DNA of 64,000 nucleotides, from contig LGRX02035367.1 in assembly GCA_001247695.2 (NCBI GenBank), positions 38,268 to 102,267 on the forward strand, in the 5' to 3' direction. Below are positions 32,055-41,773 of the stretch, in pieces; the stretch's first letter is position 1, and each line of letters starts with the position of its first letter. The notes beneath the pieces were generated by a model that saw only the letters and a program-made list of their open reading frames with translations, ran no database searches and was not told the DNA's origin. The DNA is from Cymbomonas tetramitiformis (taxonomy: Eukaryota > Chlorophyta > Pyramimonadophyceae > Pyramimonadales > Pyramimonadaceae). Position numbers and translations under genes: made by a program.

Positions 32055-33803
32055 CAAAGGGCACACAAAGCGACCTCGTACCTATACACAGACGGCAGCA
32101 ATAGAGAAATTGAAACAGAGGAAGGAGGCAAAGAATGGGCCTCAGGAGCTGCGGTATGGGACCCCAGGTCCGGAGAAGGGGAGGCCCACATGATTAGATG
32201 GGAAGGTGAGGACCAAGAGGTGAACAGAGCCGAGCTTCTTGCCATACAGAAAGCAGTTACACTCCCGCCGCCACCAAGCGGCGAAGGACTCACCATTTGC
32301 ACGGACAGTGCCAACTCCATTAGACAACTGGAGAACATGAGAACAAAACCCCACAGCATGGAACACCACCGGCAAAGAGACCTCCTGTATGCCATACTGG
32401 TCAACATTGAAGCGTTGGTAGCAGCGGGGCACACGGTCTCTTTACTGAAAGTCAAGGCACATACAGGAATTGCGGGAAACGAAAAAGCTGACGAAGCAGC
32501 CAAGCAAGCATGCACTACAGGGACCTTCACGGAGGCATGGGATAATGACGAAACAATACAAGTCAAACCCATGGTACCAGATGAAGACTCGGGCAGCAGA
32601 GAACTACAAGGAAAGCTCGCCGTCCAGAAATATGTAACCACATTACTACGTGAACAGCAAGCCAGAGGGAACAGCAGGCTCACGGCAAAAACTACCGAGC
32701 TTCAAGGAGAACCTACAACATGGACCCACCAACTGAAAACGAAGCACATTTTCAGGTGGGAAGCACACCATGACCAAGCGCAGCAAAACGAAGAGGAGCA
32801 AGCAATAATGCGGGACCCGAAGCCCAACCAGCAGCAACAGGCCGACCAGACCAGAGATGAAGAAGACAGGCAAATAACAGCCATGATGGAACAAAGGGAG
32901 GATGAAGAGATGCTCCTTATAAGAGACATGCACGAGCAACAAGACCAAAGGAAGACAGAAGGCGGAACAGGCCCCACCCGGGGAAGCGACCCCACACCTG
33001 CAGAGACACCACCCCAACCCCGTGAGAGGGAAGAAGTGTTTGAGGAACTCAACGAACTCGTGGAGAGACTCGAGGCGACCCAAAAGCAGCACAATGATGA
33101 GGAAACCTTTGAGATGCTCAATGAACTCATTGAACAGCGGGAAGCACCTAAAGGGGGACCGGCAAATGAAAGACAAGCTCACCATGACCGGGTCACGGAG
33201 GAGTCCAGAGTCCATGCGATGATGCAGGACCCGATGCCCAGAACAAGATGGAAGCAACGAAAGCACGACATGGCACACAACAGAACGAAAAATAGGAACG
33301 CCCCTCCGGTCCAAGAGAACAAGGCCACCGACAACTGGCTGAATGAAACAATGGGGCACCTCAAGGGAGACATGCCGCTACACAAAATAGCGAACGGCTT
33401 CTGGAAACGAGCCACCTTTGCGGCGCGGAAAACAATACTCAAATGCAGACTGAGAATACTACCAGCACAAGACTACGAGACGGCGAAAAACTCAGCCGGA
33501 GGAAACGGAAAGTGCACCCTGGAAGGATGTCGGCACAAAGGGGTGGATTACGCGAAGGGCTTCCTCATGAGAGTGGGGCACGCCCTAGGTGGATGCGACA
33601 ACCCACAAATGCGGGGAATGTTCTCGGACAGGGCGGACGCCCACGCAGACGAACTTAAACACATACTTGACCACCATAACCTTTGGAGCGAGTGCGGCCT
33701 GGCCTGCCTCGCTGCCAACCGTGGCCGTCCTTGCCCGTTTAGGTGCACCTTGTTCAGCAGCGCTCGTTGCTCGCCTGTTCGGGTACTCTCCATTCTTAAG
33801 TAA
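32055..33803 (+). CDS. non-LTR retroelement RNase H and C-terminal zinc knuckle
   Basis: The sense frame is open from about 32025, and the domain begins at YTDGSN near 32079. RNase H catalytic acids are all visible: D in YTDGS, E in NRAELLAI, D in TDSANSI and the final D in AGNEKADEAA. After the domain comes a long hydrophilic segment rich in Glu and Gln with two related helices (FEELNELVERLE and FEMLNELIEQRE). Near the end is CTLEGCRHKG...GHALGGC, equivalent to the 'CxxC...GHxLGGC' knuckle of RNase H-bearing non-LTR polyproteins. Stop at 33803. It lies one frame off the upstream ORF, so the copy is not functional as a single polyprotein unless the slip is a sequencing error. Confidence 0.65.
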   Translation, partial: QRAHKATSYLYTDGSNREIETEEGGKEWASGAAVWDPRSGEGEAHMIRWEGEDQEVNRAELLAIQKAVTLPPPPSGEGLTICTDSANSIRQLENMRTKPHSMEHHRQRDLLYAILVNIEALVAAGHTVSLLKVKAHTGIAGNEKADEAAKQACTTGTFTEAWDNDETIQVKPMVPDEDSGSRELQGKLAVQKYVTTLLREQQARGNSRLTAKTTELQGEPTTWTHQLKTKHIFRWEAHHDQAQQNEEEQAIMRDPKPNQQQQADQTRDEEDRQITAMMEQREDEEMLLIRDMHEQQDQRKTEGGTGPTRGSDPTPAETPPQPREREEVFEELNELVERLEATQKQHNDEETFEMLNELIEQREAPKGGPANERQAHHDRVTEESRVHAMMQDPMPRTRWKQRKHDMAHNRTKNRNAPPVQENKATDNWLNETMGHLKGDMPLHKIANGFWKRATFAARKTILKCRLRILPAQDYETAKNSAGGNGKCTLEGCRHKGVDYAKGFLMRVGHALGGCDNPQMRGMFSDRADAHADELKHILDHHNLWSECGLACLAANRGRPCPFRCTLFSSARCSPVRVLSILK

Positions 33804-33830
33804 CAGTACTCGCTTTTAAAAGTAAACTAC

Positions 33831-34561
33831 CTGTTCTGCATACATTGCAACAGAACTGCTTTCTGTCACCCGCGTGATTCAAGAAAAAAGTAAAACTACT
33901 TACCAACCATTTTCTTTCTCGACCTTCTGCTACTTAAATTAAATAAACAAAAAAATAAACTGTTACAGATTAACTGTTTTTTGAAAACTTCAACTTCAAG
34001 AACCTAACTTGGTTTCTTGGCTACGTTACCTCTATCTCTTACCAGCTATGGTGCGCGTGGCCACTAAAATCGGCTACCTTTCGGCTCCCTACTGGTTTAG
34101 CCGAGACAGGTATGATACGATCTGTATGTGACGCATCCCACCTATCTACTGAACGATGATGTATACCCCTGCCTGCGTTCATACCTGGCCGCCATTCGCC
34201 AGTCGCTCCACTCCTGTCAATTCTACCTTGGCCACAGACCAGAGAATTGCACATCTACCATTCAGGATCCTCGTTTACCACGGTTTACCAGCTCCGTCTC
34301 TATATTTATACTACATTGCGAAGTTTTATATCCATTTACCATTAGGCCACGACCATTTACCATTCCAGATCCTCGTTTACCACGCTCCGTTCTGAAATTA
34401 CCAGGCTTTTACCATGCTTCAACCTATGTTACCGCAAATTACCAATGATTTACCGTCAGTTATTCTTTTTTTATAAATATTTTAACGTTTACCACCTGAT
34501 TACCACCCCACATAGGGGCTTACCGCCGTTTACCACCAGTTTACCACATTTTAACACCAAT
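33831..34561. other. no gene; TTTACCA-rich sequence
   Basis: AT-rich, then from 34250 to 34590 a loose array of GTTTACCAC / TTTACCATT words, perhaps an eroded satellite. No coding signal. Confidence 0.5.
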
Positions 34562-35056
34562 TTACCACATTCTACCACGATTCCTTCTCAGTGTGGGGGG
34601 AGGCGATGCGTGGACCCCGCATGGACCCGTGGGGTGGCGCGCGGTCATACTGCTCCGGCGTAGGGCGATATCCGATCCTGGGGGAAGATGTGACGGGGGC
34701 CTGAGCTGGCGGTTAATGGGGTGGTCGGGGTTGAAATATCTCCCTTCAACCCTGCGGCCCTCGTTATCGAAGAGGGCGCAAGCATCGAGTACCACCATTG
34801 CTGAGTTCAGCGTAGTAGTGCCCGGGATACCAGAGATGAGCCGGGCCAAGGGGTTCGGAGGAGATCTTGGCGGGGATATCGGGCGTCCAATTGGACTCCC
34901 CCAGCCTAAGGGCCAGGGGCTAGTCGGGCTGTCAGGCGAATAGGGTGGCGATGAAGGATCGTCGCTAAGCGAAGGTGATCGAGGTGGTATAAGTGTGAGG
35001 TGCGGCGGGGTCTCGTCCTCGCGTCGAGCCGCGGCTGGTGGCTTGTCTCGTACCAT
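34562..35056 (-). CDS. proline/serine-rich ORF, unknown
   Basis: This 164-codon frame starts MVRDKPPAAARRED and is dominated by Pro, Ser and Arg with SPP and SPxSP repeats. The middle holds a less biased stretch (NSAMVVLDACALFDNEG). No family is recognised. It could be an element accessory protein or a chance open frame in GC-rich sequence. The absence of stops over about 500 bp is mild support only. Confidence 0.25.
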   Translation of the reverse strand: MVRDKPPAAARREDETPPHLTLIPPRSPSLSDDPSSPPYSPDSPTSPWPLGWGSPIGRPISPPRSPPNPLARLISGIPGTTTLNSAMVVLDACALFDNEGRRVEGRYFNPDHPINRQLRPPSHLPPGSDIALRRSSMTARHPTGPCGVHASPPPTLRRNRGRMW

Positions 35057-35149
35057 CGCGGGTACTATGAGCCGTTCGTGTCCACTCTGGGTTGTTGCTG
35101 GAGGTGCGTCTTGGCGCGTCTCGGGCGCGGGCTCCGCCGGGGATTAATA

Positions 35150-35222
35150 TCGGTCCAAGATTTCGTCCGTCCGTCCAAGATTTGGACGGACGGACGGACC
35201 ATTTTTTGGACGGACGGACGGA
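35150..35222. repeat. GGAC microsatellite in inverted blocks
   Basis: CCGTCCGTCC (35165 onward) faces GGACGGACGGACGG (from 35183 and again near 35210), making small hairpins around AAGATTT and ATTTTTT. Confidence 0.8.
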
Positions 35223-35332
35223 CCAAACATTCTTAACATTCTAAGATTTCGCAAAATAAGGCTCCCATACTTAAGCCCATACTTAAGGAGGGTAACGCGT
35301 CGGCCCGCGTCGACGCCTGCGTTTTCACATAC

Positions 35333-35855
35333 CTAAGAAAATTTAATTGTTTTCTTCATACTTAAGGAATATGGCTCCCAGACTCCCCCCTCCCCCCCTA
35401 ACCAGCATTCTACACATCGGCATGAGGTGCAAAGTTGCTCGAAATGTTCAGAGTTTCTGAACGGCCTAGAACAGTTACACATCGGCTGATCCCAGCGGCG
35501 GGGACAAACGAGCATGATGAAAAGCGTCCAATGACAGCCCGGAGTCCCGCCAGGAATGTATGCTGGGACAATCATGGTCCGCGGCGTAGTCCACTCGTTA
35601 CCAGGGAAGATATCTTCCGTTGAGCTGGTACGGCCCCAAATCAAAAATTCTTTCAACGATCTTTGCAACTCTCCTGTCAAAATTTTCGCGAGCAAGCTGC
35701 TGACATTTTTCAAGAACCTCTCTCGCAGCTGCGGTGGTCGGAGCTGGCAGCTGCGGTGTGTGTGGTGTCGCAGCGTGCTGCGCACCCACGTCATCAAAAA
35801 TCGTCTCTAATCTACGGACGCGAGACCGCGTCATTCTATTTGCCGTAGCAACCAT
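35333..35855 (-). CDS. overlapping minus-strand ORFs, unknown
   Basis: A frame from the ATG at 35855 (MVATANRMTRSRVRRLETIF) is open to 35598 and has a helical AAAREVLEKCQQLARENFDRR segment. A second frame continues to 35333 with a cysteine pair region (CTSCRCVECW). They may be one gene with a frameshift or two exons. I could not identify a splice pair or a family. Confidence 0.25.
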
Positions 35856-36275
35856 GATGGAGAGACAGTGGAAAGAGTTGAGCTAATCAAGGGTGGTGAT
35901 GGTATAAAATTGTCACAGCGGCCAGATAATCCGTAGAAGTCTCAGCACAATAGATCGAAATTCACAGGTCGTGAGCGGAAGAATGAGAGCGGCCAAAATG
36001 TACAACGTGTGGAGCGACCTCGCCAGGGCCAGTGGCGCACGATGCAAATAAACTCTCGCTGCGACGATACTGCCGTAAAAAAAACAATCCGTCAACCGCT
36101 GATCTCCTGCGCAGCGAAGGCGAGCACAACGTGTGCCGCCATCACTGTCATGCTAAAAGGCCATACCGCGAGAACAATACACCACCGCCCAAGTGGGCGC
36201 TCAACCCCTCCTACGTCCTACTTAGCCGAACATGGCAACAGCAAGGCGCTGTGCCATCAGAATCACCGGAAAGCC
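35856..36275. other. no recognised feature
   Basis: No protein match. This is host or old repeat sequence interrupted by the 241-bp element at 36286. Confidence 0.4.
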
Positions 36276-36285
36276 GGTGCGGGCC

Positions 36286-36526
36286 AGGGCTCTATATCGG
36301 TTTGGTTTTTCGGTATCGATACAATCCGATATCTGAAAAACGGTATCGATAATCGGCACAATCGATAAATAATCGATTACTTGGACATTTATATGTAATT
36401 TGCTATAAATTAAATATGGAACACCAAAACTTGCACAATCGATAGTTAGACATTGCAATCCGAAAATCGGCGATAAATACGATATATCGATAGTATCGGT
36501 TATCGGAAATATCGATATAGAGCCTT
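36286..36526. mobile_element. 241-bp MITE with 10-bp target duplication
   Basis: The ends A(G/A)GGCTCTATATCG are inverted. The 10-mer GGTGCGGGCC flanks it on both sides (36276-36285 and 36527-36536). The interior is rich in ATCGATA and CCGATA palindromes, and there is no coding capacity. A clean non-autonomous insertion. The superfamily is unclear; 9-10 bp duplications suggest a Mutator-like mover. Confidence 0.75.
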
Positions 36527-36536
36527 GGTGCGGGCC

Positions 36537-37437
36537 ATAACCTGCGAGAAAGACAGATCCTACTGTCCGGCTAAGCTCGCTGGGAATCAAACCGATAATC
36601 ACATAACTAGTGTCTGGCCGAGGCTTTATGCTCTCGGAAACCCAGACAGTGAAACAATGACTGTACTACCGTACTGTACTACTGTACAGTACAGTGCTAG
36701 GATGTCACGGACACGAAACGGAAGCAGGGTCAGGCTAGGGGCTAGTCAGAGCCCATAATAACTAAGCCTAAACCCGAAGTCCAGCAGATTTTTATCATGA
36801 ACGCAACTTCTCACGCAACGCCTCCCATGGGGGCACACAGGGACAGGCGATTAAAATACAACAGGAAAATTTGCAAATATATGAGTGAAACCGACAGCTC
36901 GTCGTGACGAATATAAGGGCAGAAACAAGACCGGACACCAGATGTGACAAGTACTTGCAGATGGGCTATTGCTGTTCACCCAGGTCACCGCAAGGTTTCA
37001 CATAATTGTCTGCCTGCCGTGTTTATCAAGAGAGTAATCTCAGCACTTTTGCAATAATTGCAACACACACTTAAGATACAAGTAAAGCAAAAGCTCGCCA
37101 ACTGAGGTTTCACGTCTCTCATGACTAGAAGTCTCCCACGTATTCACTAAACCATTTATGAAACCATGTAACGTGCGGGTTACAAGTGTCGGGGTGAATG
37201 CAAACAAATGCGAGCGATCAACAGCTCGCCAGGGCTGTGAACTTATTCAAATGTCCAACTCTAGAAAGACTGTGGTCGGAGCGTCGCTTGAAGGTCTATG
37301 AAGACTGTGGTCGGAGCGTCGCTTGACGGTACTTATTGGCCATCTCGGTGTGACTGGGCAATAGCTCTGCGTTGTTGATGAAAATAACTCTATGAAGGTG
37401 GGAATTCTCGCAATCGAATCTCTCTCGAATCACAGGC
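36537..37437. other. no recognised gene
   Basis: Downstream flank of the chitobiase gene. Contains GTACTACTGTACAGTAC words near 36665 and a duplicated GACTGTGGTCGGAGCGTCGC (37268 and 37303). Nothing else. Confidence 0.5.
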
Positions 37438-38628
37438 CTATCGCTGGTACTTATTCTTGCCATCAGAGAACACGTGCAACGCCTTCCACATGTCACCCGC
37501 CTCCTGTTTTGCCTTTGGGTTGCCAGTTTGTGACCCGTCGTTGTCCAAGTCGTCATAAGTGTATGGTCCTGTGCCACGTAACCCCATTTCCCTAGCAAAC
37601 CTGTACTTCAGTCCCAACGACTCCGGGTCGTCATACCATATCTGGTGTAGGGTGCCATCTTCGGCAAAGTAGTTGAAATATGGACTCATGGTGGACGTGT
37701 CCCATCTTCTACCAGTGGTTGAATTCCCCGAGTCGAGGATGGCCATGACTTTGCTGTATGATATCTCAGAGCCTGCTGCATCGCTGCAGTTGACGCCACG
37801 AAAAGGAACCTCTTTGATTGCACAATAGTCATCATTTCCGTCCTTGCTAATATTCAGGCAAGGGTACGTGTATCCATACCAAGGGATTCCCAACACCAGC
37901 TTACTGGGAGAGACACCAAAGTCTAAGAAGCGCTGCACGCCGCGTTGTGCGACGACGAGTGGCGAGTTGGCTGAAGCGATGCAGCGGCCATAAATCTGAG
38001 AGCGTGTGTCGTACACCATCATGTACAACAAGTCCGATGCGTGTGCGAGACCGGAGTAGTCATAGTCGCGCCCATCAATGTTGTCCGGCGACCATGCCAC
38101 ACAGACAGACACTTGATACCCTGGATCGGCAGCGTGGAAAGCTGCCGTCGTCTCTGCAACAATAGTAGTATAAAGATCTCTATTCGGCGAATTTCTTGCT
38201 ATGGAAGATTCGTAGTCAAACGTTATTCCATCAAGGAAACGTTGCTGCACTGAAGCAAGCGTCGCGTTGATCCATACACGTCGAGCAGTGGCGTTCGCAG
38301 TGAGCGGAATGGGGAAAGGGGCTCCCGCAATAAGGCGCACACCTTCCTGGTGAGCCTTGCACAGCAAATCTGGATTATCTCCAGCCCATGCAATTGTGGT
38401 CACGACTGACCAGTCGAAATACTGCCAACTCGAAGCGTCGAAACCAAATACTTCTGCTGTGTATCGCCGCTGCACTGGCCTGCAGAGTTTCTTATCGGTG
38501 CAAGGGCAAGCCTCCGTGGTAGGACTGAGCTGCAAGCGCGAGCTATCAGGAAGTTTCCGAGCTAAGCAGGAACGGAGTAGACTAAAGCTTGCAGCGAGGA
38601 TGAAAATATTTTTTGTGCAGGAAAACAT
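37438..38628 (-). CDS. di-N-acetylchitobiase-like GH18 glycosidase
   Basis: A single uninterrupted frame of 396 codons, close to the usual length of lysosomal di-N-acetylchitobiase. Residues 1-23 form a signal peptide (hydrophobic ILAASFSLL, then a Cys-Leu-Ala cleavage-like end). The GH18 motif DGxxxDxE is DGITFDYE at residues 133-140, with E140 the expected acid/base. LYMMVYD (201-207), LVLGIPWYGYTYPC (245-257) and WYDDPES (331-337) match the barrel strands around the active site. Several NxT/NxS sites (for example NAT at 112-114 and 121-123) fit a secreted or lysosomal glycoprotein. The enzyme trims chitobiose cores from asparagine-linked glycans or chitin fragments. It is intronless, while other host genes here are split, so a retrocopy or a lineage with few introns is possible. 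The frame is intact, so it is probably functional. Confidence 0.85.
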   Translation of the reverse strand: MFSCTKNIFILAASFSLLRSCLARKLPDSSRLQLSPTTEACPCTDKKLCRPVQRRYTAEVFGFDASSWQYFDWSVVTTIAWAGDNPDLLCKAHQEGVRLIAGAPFPIPLTANATARRVWINATLASVQQRFLDGITFDYESSIARNSPNRDLYTTIVAETTAAFHAADPGYQVSVCVAWSPDNIDGRDYDYSGLAHASDLLYMMVYDTRSQIYGRCIASANSPLVVAQRGVQRFLDFGVSPSKLVLGIPWYGYTYPCLNISKDGNDDYCAIKEVPFRGVNCSDAAGSEISYSKVMAILDSGNSTTGRRWDTSTMSPYFNYFAEDGTLHQIWYDDPESLGLKYRFAREMGLRGTGPYTYDDLDNDGSQTGNPKAKQEAGDMWKALHVFSDGKNKYQR

Positions 38629-38966
38629 AACCGGTGATAGTATGCCTCTTCTCGAGGCCTGTGAGGCTGCGACGCTTACGAGTTAGGAAATGAACCGCAT
38701 TAGAAAGATGCAGAGTAACTTGGTAGTGGGAAGCTCACAATATACAGAAAATTGGGAAATCCGAAGTGAAAATTCCCTCATAAGGCATAACAGTCGATTA
38801 AGCAACAAACGAAAGTACTCTGTTGAACGGGCAAGCAACGAGGATACCAGGATTTCAGGTTTGAGCTTTCGTTTGAGGATTCCCAGCGCAGGATAGCGAT
38901 TGGCATACGATACGATAGGAATTGGAATAGGTTAAGGTTTACTGTCACAGCGCAAGCGCTAGCGCT
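38629..38966. other. chitobiase 5' flank
   Basis: Non-coding stretch between the chitobiase start and the outer direct repeat of the DIRS element. I see no clear TATA box at a usual distance. Confidence 0.4.
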
Positions 38967-39537
38967 ACAGTGATACTGTTGATCCTGCGGATTCCCCGTA
39001 AATCGGATGACCGCCAAGTCACCTTGTCCGATCCGCTCCCGTTGGGTAGGAATGGCGAGAAAAAGAGCGGAAAGTAAGGCGAAGCAGCAAGGCAGCACTC
39101 CAGCGTCAGATCGGAGCCTGAGTTGGAGAACCCATTTTTAAGGGTGGGCGGGCAGGGAAGAAAAATTGCGTTAGGAAACGAAGAAGAAAGACGCAGCAAT
39201 CGTCAGCAGGTAGGAAAAGTGAAGTATTTTCACCAATTTCCGACTTAAGAGCGACACTCTGCGACACTTGGACTTCGAAGCTGGAGGTGAACAGCCACTT
39301 CGTGATTCTTCATTTCCGCGATCCGGGGAGTGAGATCAGACGATCCGTCTCCTGAATGACGGTCATCACTGATGACGGAAGGAAAGTCGGCGATCAACAG
39401 TGATACTGTTGATCCTGCGGATTCCCCGTAAATCGGATGACCGCCCAGTCACCTTGTCCGATCCGCTCCCGTTGGGTAGGAATGGCGAGAAAAAGAGCGG
39501 AAAGTAAGGCGAAGCAACAAGGCACCACTCCAGCGTC
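38967..39537 (-). repeat. split direct repeats of the DIRS element
   Basis: 38967-39107 and 39397-39537 are 141-bp direct copies with three substitutions, separated by 289 bp. In PAT/Ngaro elements the 3' end is B1-A2-B2; these two would be B and the 289 bp A2. At the inner copy the sequence 39392-39414 is a perfect palindrome (GATCAACAGT, GAT, ACTGTTGATC), a plausible recombination site. Confidence 0.75.
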
Positions 39538-39629
39538 GCCTCTCCGCCAACACTCACAACCCCCGCCTCTTGACGCCTTTTCACCCCAACTCTCAAACTC
39601 GAGCCAACAGAAATTAATAATCAAATTAC

Positions 39630-40772
39630 TCATACAAATACCCGCACGAATGATTGTGCCGCATTCAGCTCCATGTATTCTTTCGTTGAGACTTTCTCTA
39701 TCTGCCTTGAGGATGACATTCCCAAGACTTGCCACACTTTCATATAATGTCCAACAATCCTCTCTGTCTTCCGATACGCCTGTCCCATAACCTGCTGCAG
39801 GTCGGCTCCTTCAAGGAAAAGTTCAATTGCTCCCGCTGTCCGAATGCTGAAGAACGTTTCCCCATTGAACAACACTGCTTTTTGCAACCAGCATTTGAGG
39901 TCTGAAGTCATCTGCTTCCTGGAAATTGGGCTATTCTCCACTTTGCCAGACCTGACTGGTCTGAACAAGAATCCCTGTGCAAGGTTCAGACCCAAAATTT
40001 TCATCACTTGGAGGTAGTCTTCCAACGCTGAGATGGGGCATTTAGATTTATCAGGGAGCCTTTTGATTCCGAAAACGTGTTCATCGCCCGAACGGAGTGT
40101 CTTCCCCCACTGGTAGTTGAAGAGAAAACCGGAGTTATCAGGAAATCTTATGATCCCTTCCACCCTTGTGGCGCCCAGCTCCGCCGGTCTCTTCAGGGCG
40201 TATAAGTCGATCAGGATCATTGCCTTACATCTAATAAGAGTGATGAACAAAAGTATCCAATCTTGTGTCGAGGCAAAACCAGTTGCCTCTGCGTTCATGT
40301 GAATCACTAGCTTGTCGATCGTACAACTGAAAAGTGGTGTTGCTTGATTTGGGGTGATTCTTGCTTGCAACTGTTCGTTCCTGGTCATCGTTTCATAGAC
40401 CTTAACAACTCTACATGTGCACGGGTTGTCCGACCCGCCCCTTCCGAAATCCTGGAAGGCACTAGAGAGTCTGCCGATAAGGGAATTCACCGAACTTGCG
40501 GCTTGCCTGACTGGGCAACTACATCTTCCCAGTTGAGGGCACGTGGCCGAATGTACGTTAGTCTTACCGAACTGTTCCAAGTAAATAAGATACCATAAGA
40601 TGTGTTGTGCTGTACACGAATCCAATGATTCTGGTGGGGTCATGCAAGCCAGGAATTCCCCGAGGGCCCGCAAATTCCGGAGTTTGGCCGATTGGTACAC
40701 GTCCCGGGCCCTTGCTTCCTGAAGCTCCTTCGTTCTTAGTTGTATGGCGGCCCAGTCAGGGGCTTTTCTCAA
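39630..40772 (-). CDS. tyrosine recombinase (DIRS-type integrase)
   Basis: An intact frame of 380 codons. The N-terminal part holds core-binding helices (LRNLRALGEFLACM) and several cysteines (CPQLGRCSCPV). The catalytic part shows R195 in ALKRPAELG, R311 in FFSIRTAGA and the nucleophile Y343 in GHYMKVW, as in the R...HxxR...Y family. The first His of HxxR is replaced by Phe308, and the usual H/W before Tyr is H342. Recombinases of this type insert a circular cDNA copy without target duplication. The ORF is long and open, so decay is slight, but the changed His may lower activity. Confidence 0.75.
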   Translation of the reverse strand: MRKAPDWAAIQLRTKELQEARARDVYQSAKLRNLRALGEFLACMTPPESLDSCTAQHILWYLIYLEQFGKTNVHSATCPQLGRCSCPVRQAASSVNSLIGRLSSAFQDFGRGGSDNPCTCRVVKVYETMTRNEQLQARITPNQATPLFSCTIDKLVIHMNAEATGFASTQDWILLFITLIRCKAMILIDLYALKRPAELGATRVEGIIRFPDNSGFLFNYQWGKTLRSGDEHVFGIKRLPDKSKCPISALEDYLQVMKILGLNLAQGFLFRPVRSGKVENSPISRKQMTSDLKCWLQKAVLFNGETFFSIRTAGAIELFLEGADLQQVMGQAYRKTERIVGHYMKVWQVLGMSSSRQIEKVSTKEYMELNAAQSFVRVFV

Positions 40773-40922
40773 TAGGCTCTTGCCACCACCCTGTCAACCT
40801 CAAAATTTCCCTTCCCCGAAAGTTACCAGCGTTCACAACAATTCATTTACCAAGGTAAACGGATTACTCTGGGAGCTATTAATATATCACATGAATTTTG
40901 TGTTTTGAAATACGAAGTGTTT
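40773..40922 (-). other. short non-coding gap between recombinase and RNase H/methyltransferase
   Basis: 150 bp without a frame linking the two ORFs; the recombinase is probably translated from its own start. Confidence 0.4.
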
Positions 40923-41769
40923 TTAAGAAAAATCGAATCTAAAAATCCAGACTGCCCACGGGAGTGGGCCTGCTTCTAACCATCTTCCATTTCTAAGTTG
41001 TTGGAAACAGACCTCTCCTGCTTCAGCGATCCTGAACTTCTGTTTGCACAGTTTATTGTACGCAGTCCACCAGAAACCATCTGGAGAGAAACCATCCCAT
41101 TGTGGAGCAACCACAGAGGCTGACGCTTTTTGTTCTCTAAGATACATCAGGAACGGTCCCATTAATGCAAAAGGCGGATTAGCATAACAGTTTAGTCCCG
41201 CTAGTGGATAGGCAAAGACATTGGTGCCACAAGCTTCTTTCTCTGGCAGCCTTGAGCAAAATCGCATTTTGGGACATCCCCGAACATTAGCCGTTGTTGC
41301 GAAGCAGTCGATGTTGTGCCGTCCAAACATCATGTTCAACAGAGGAGAGAACCGTGGCATTAATGAATAATGGGACTCTTCATCCGGGACTACAATAGCT
41401 CCATCAGGTCCCCTTGAAAAGGAAACCACCTTTAGCTCCAAGTTGTTATCCGCGACAAATCTATAGAGCTTTTCTGCCAAGTCCTTGCATGCTTTCGTGC
41501 CCAGGTTAGACGAGAGGACTCTCGATGAATCCCAGATATTTTTATCCAAGATTATGTCCCAGCGTTGCGGGACCCGTTCTATTGGGATTTCGAACAATGC
41601 TTCTGAAATCAAAATTGACTGATCCACCGACGAGCAGGTTCTCAAATCTCGATAACACGAAATTTCATCTTGGAATTCCCCTGCTCTGATTAATGCCGTG
41701 ACCTTTGTACCATTGTCGTTTGTATCCACGAGTATCGAGCAGTGGGCCTGCTTTCTAAATGCGGACACC
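40923..41769 (-). CDS. DIRS RNase H and DAM-like methyltransferase domains
   Basis: This frame follows on from the RT ORF across the TTAA element. The RNase H start is ILVDTNDNG, followed by an ALFEIP glutamate and DIILDKNIWDSS, then LKVVSFSRGPD near the end of the domain. Next comes the DAM-like methyltransferase typical of DIRS elements: RHNIDCFATTANVRG, NCYANPPF (the NPPF/DPPY motif) and SVVAPQWDG. The role of this methyltransferase in DIRS elements is unknown. The apparent start at 41813 is created by transposon sequence, and true DIRS coding begins at about 41769. Confidence 0.7.
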
Positions 41770-41773
41770 TTAA

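Larger units (their letters stand above)
30977..33830 (+). mobile_element. 5'-truncated non-LTR retrotransposon (RNase H type)
   Basis: The element starts abruptly inside the second CACTA copy and has a plus-strand polyprotein ending in RNase H, a Glu/Gln-rich linker and a C-terminal cysteine/histidine knuckle. There is no reverse transcriptase or endonuclease, as expected from 5' truncation. The first 80 bp are 2.5 copies of a ~35-bp GTGAGGCGCCTTGG repeat. No clear poly-A tail or target duplication was found at the right. Confidence 0.6.

Noticed and set aside
30988..32193. Reverse transcriptase in the upstream ORF of the non-LTR element
   Set aside because: No YxDD or other RT motif is visible. 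The RT was probably lost by 5' truncation.
34562..35056. Confident host gene
   Set aside because: Pro/Ser bias in GC-rich DNA can keep a frame open by chance. No splice signals or domain support it.
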